Assembly: GCA_001768125.1 (NCBI GenBank)
Contig: MENB01000013.1
Span: 5,794-11,938, forward strand
Direction: 5' to 3'
DNA: 6,145 nt
From: Armatimonadetes bacterium RBG_19FT_COMBO_69_19
GTDB lineage: Bacteria > Sysuimicrobiota > Sysuimicrobiia > Sysuimicrobiales > Kaftiobacteriaceae
Below, one piece after another: positions 5,736 through 6,145 of this stretch. The position numbers were made by a program, and so were the translations under genes. The notes under the pieces were generated by a model. The model did no database searches, was not told where the DNA came from, and was given only the letters and a program-made list of their open reading frames with translations. Position 1 is the first letter of the stretch. Each line of letters starts with the position of its first letter.

Positions 5736-6145
5736 ATGGCGCCGCCGGACCGCCGCTCGATCGAGGGATGGCTGTTCGACATCTACCCGGGGCCCGAGGG
5801 CATGGTGCTGTGGGTGCAGGATACCGGCGGCCGCCCGCACCGCCTGCTCTCGCGCTATCAGCCCGGGATGTTCGTCGCCGGATCGCTGCGCGCCGTGGAG
5901 CAGGCGGAGCGCGCCCTGCGCCCGCTCGGCGTGCCTGTCACGATCCGGCCGGCGGTCCAGCGGGAGCTGATGAGCGGGGAGGAGGTGCCGGTCTTCCGCG
6001 TGTCGATCGGGAGCCCGCTGGCCTTCCCCGCCGCGGCGAAGCGGCTGACATCCGTGCCCGGGCTGACGCTGTACAACTGTGACATCCCGATCAGCCGCCT
6101 GTTCTTCTATGAGATGCGGCTGTTCCCGCTGGCGCGCTGCCGGAT
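5736..6145 (+). CDS. Family B DNA polymerase, N-terminal part (runs off the window)
   Basis: The frame is open from ATG 5736, directly after the preceding stop, to the window's end: 136 complete codons. It reads as the N-terminal domain of a family B DNA polymerase. GWLFDIYPGPEGMVLWVQD (11-29) is a beta-hairpin opening like those of archaeal-type and some bacterial PolB proteins. FRVSIGSPLAFPAAAKRL (87-104) is followed by LTLYNCDIPISRLFFYEMRL (110-129), which corresponds to the archaeal PolB 'TYE-x-DIP-x-x-x-R-x-x-x-D-x-x-L' segment just before the exonuclease domain. The exonuclease DxE and polymerase DTDS motifs lie beyond the window, so catalytic competence is not shown. It does not look like a close relative of E. 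coli Pol II (polB/dinA), though that enzyme is also SOS-controlled. There is no strong ribosome site, consistent with coupling to the upstream gene. Assignment to PolB is from recognised pattern, not an alignment. Confidence 0.82.
   Translation, partial: MAPPDRRSIEGWLFDIYPGPEGMVLWVQDTGGRPHRLLSRYQPGMFVAGSLRAVEQAERALRPLGVPVTIRPAVQRELMSGEEVPVFRVSIGSPLAFPAAAKRLTSVPGLTLYNCDIPISRLFFYEMRLFPLARCR

Noticed and set aside
4626..5840. A 404-codon open frame on the minus strand across the polymerase cassette
   Set aside because: Its translation is Arg/His/Gly-rich low-complexity sequence typical of antisense reading in GC-rich DNA. It covers the promoter, the LexA box and two well-supported plus-strand genes.
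5396..6082. A 228-codon plus-strand open frame across the small protein and polymerase start
   Set aside because: It is Arg/Gly/Ala-rich frame-shifted shadow sequence overlapping two better-supported genes. The open frame from 5736 carries recognisable polymerase features instead.

Overview
The window is very GC-rich (roughly two thirds by eye) and gene-dense, with short gaps and overlapping or nearly touching genes. It looks like chromosomal DNA from an uncultured, probably environmental, high-GC bacterium. The lineage cannot be fixed from sequence alone. A LexA box of the Gram-positive type, a DUF420 protein that looks like haloarchaeal members, and a bacterial family B polymerase that does not look like E. 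coli Pol II would fit groups such as Chloroflexota, Actinomycetota, Rokubacteria-like or CSP1-3-like bacteria. This is inference.

Left block (1-2849, + strand): a tail of an upstream gene ending in a zinc-ribbon-like motif, then a tightly packed phenylacetate-degradation module. The first two genes are paralogous crotonase-fold enzymes. The first keeps both hydratase glutamates and resembles PaaF. The second has lost both, carries the PaaG-type aspartate, and resembles the ring epoxide/oxepin isomerase PaaG. The third is a full-length thiolase closely resembling PaaJ/PcaF (3-oxoadipyl-CoA thiolase). Together they cover ring isomerisation, enoyl-CoA hydration and thiolytic release of acetyl-CoA and succinyl-CoA. 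The dehydrogenase PaaH, the epoxidase PaaABCE, PaaZ and PaaK are not in view.

Middle block (2847-4614): a short palindromic repeat of the 'GTCATTGCGAGG...GCAGCAATCTC' type sits on the thiolase stop codon and supplies the N-terminal codons of a five-helix DUF420 membrane protein. A convergent minus-strand gene then encodes a saccharopine-dehydrogenase-like NAD(P)-binding protein.

Right block (4615-6145, + strand): the most interesting part. A promoter-like sequence (TTGACA plus extended -10) is followed by a perfect Gram-positive-type LexA box, CGAACATTTGTTCG. Behind it lie three packed genes: a RecA/Rad51-like protein without recognisable Walker motifs, a small helical protein of unknown function, and the N-terminus of a family B DNA polymerase that runs off the window. 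The layout recalls the ImuA-ImuB-DnaE2 mutasome and SOS-controlled Pol II. It suggests a damage-inducible polymerase cassette built on a family B enzyme; that function is inferred, not shown.
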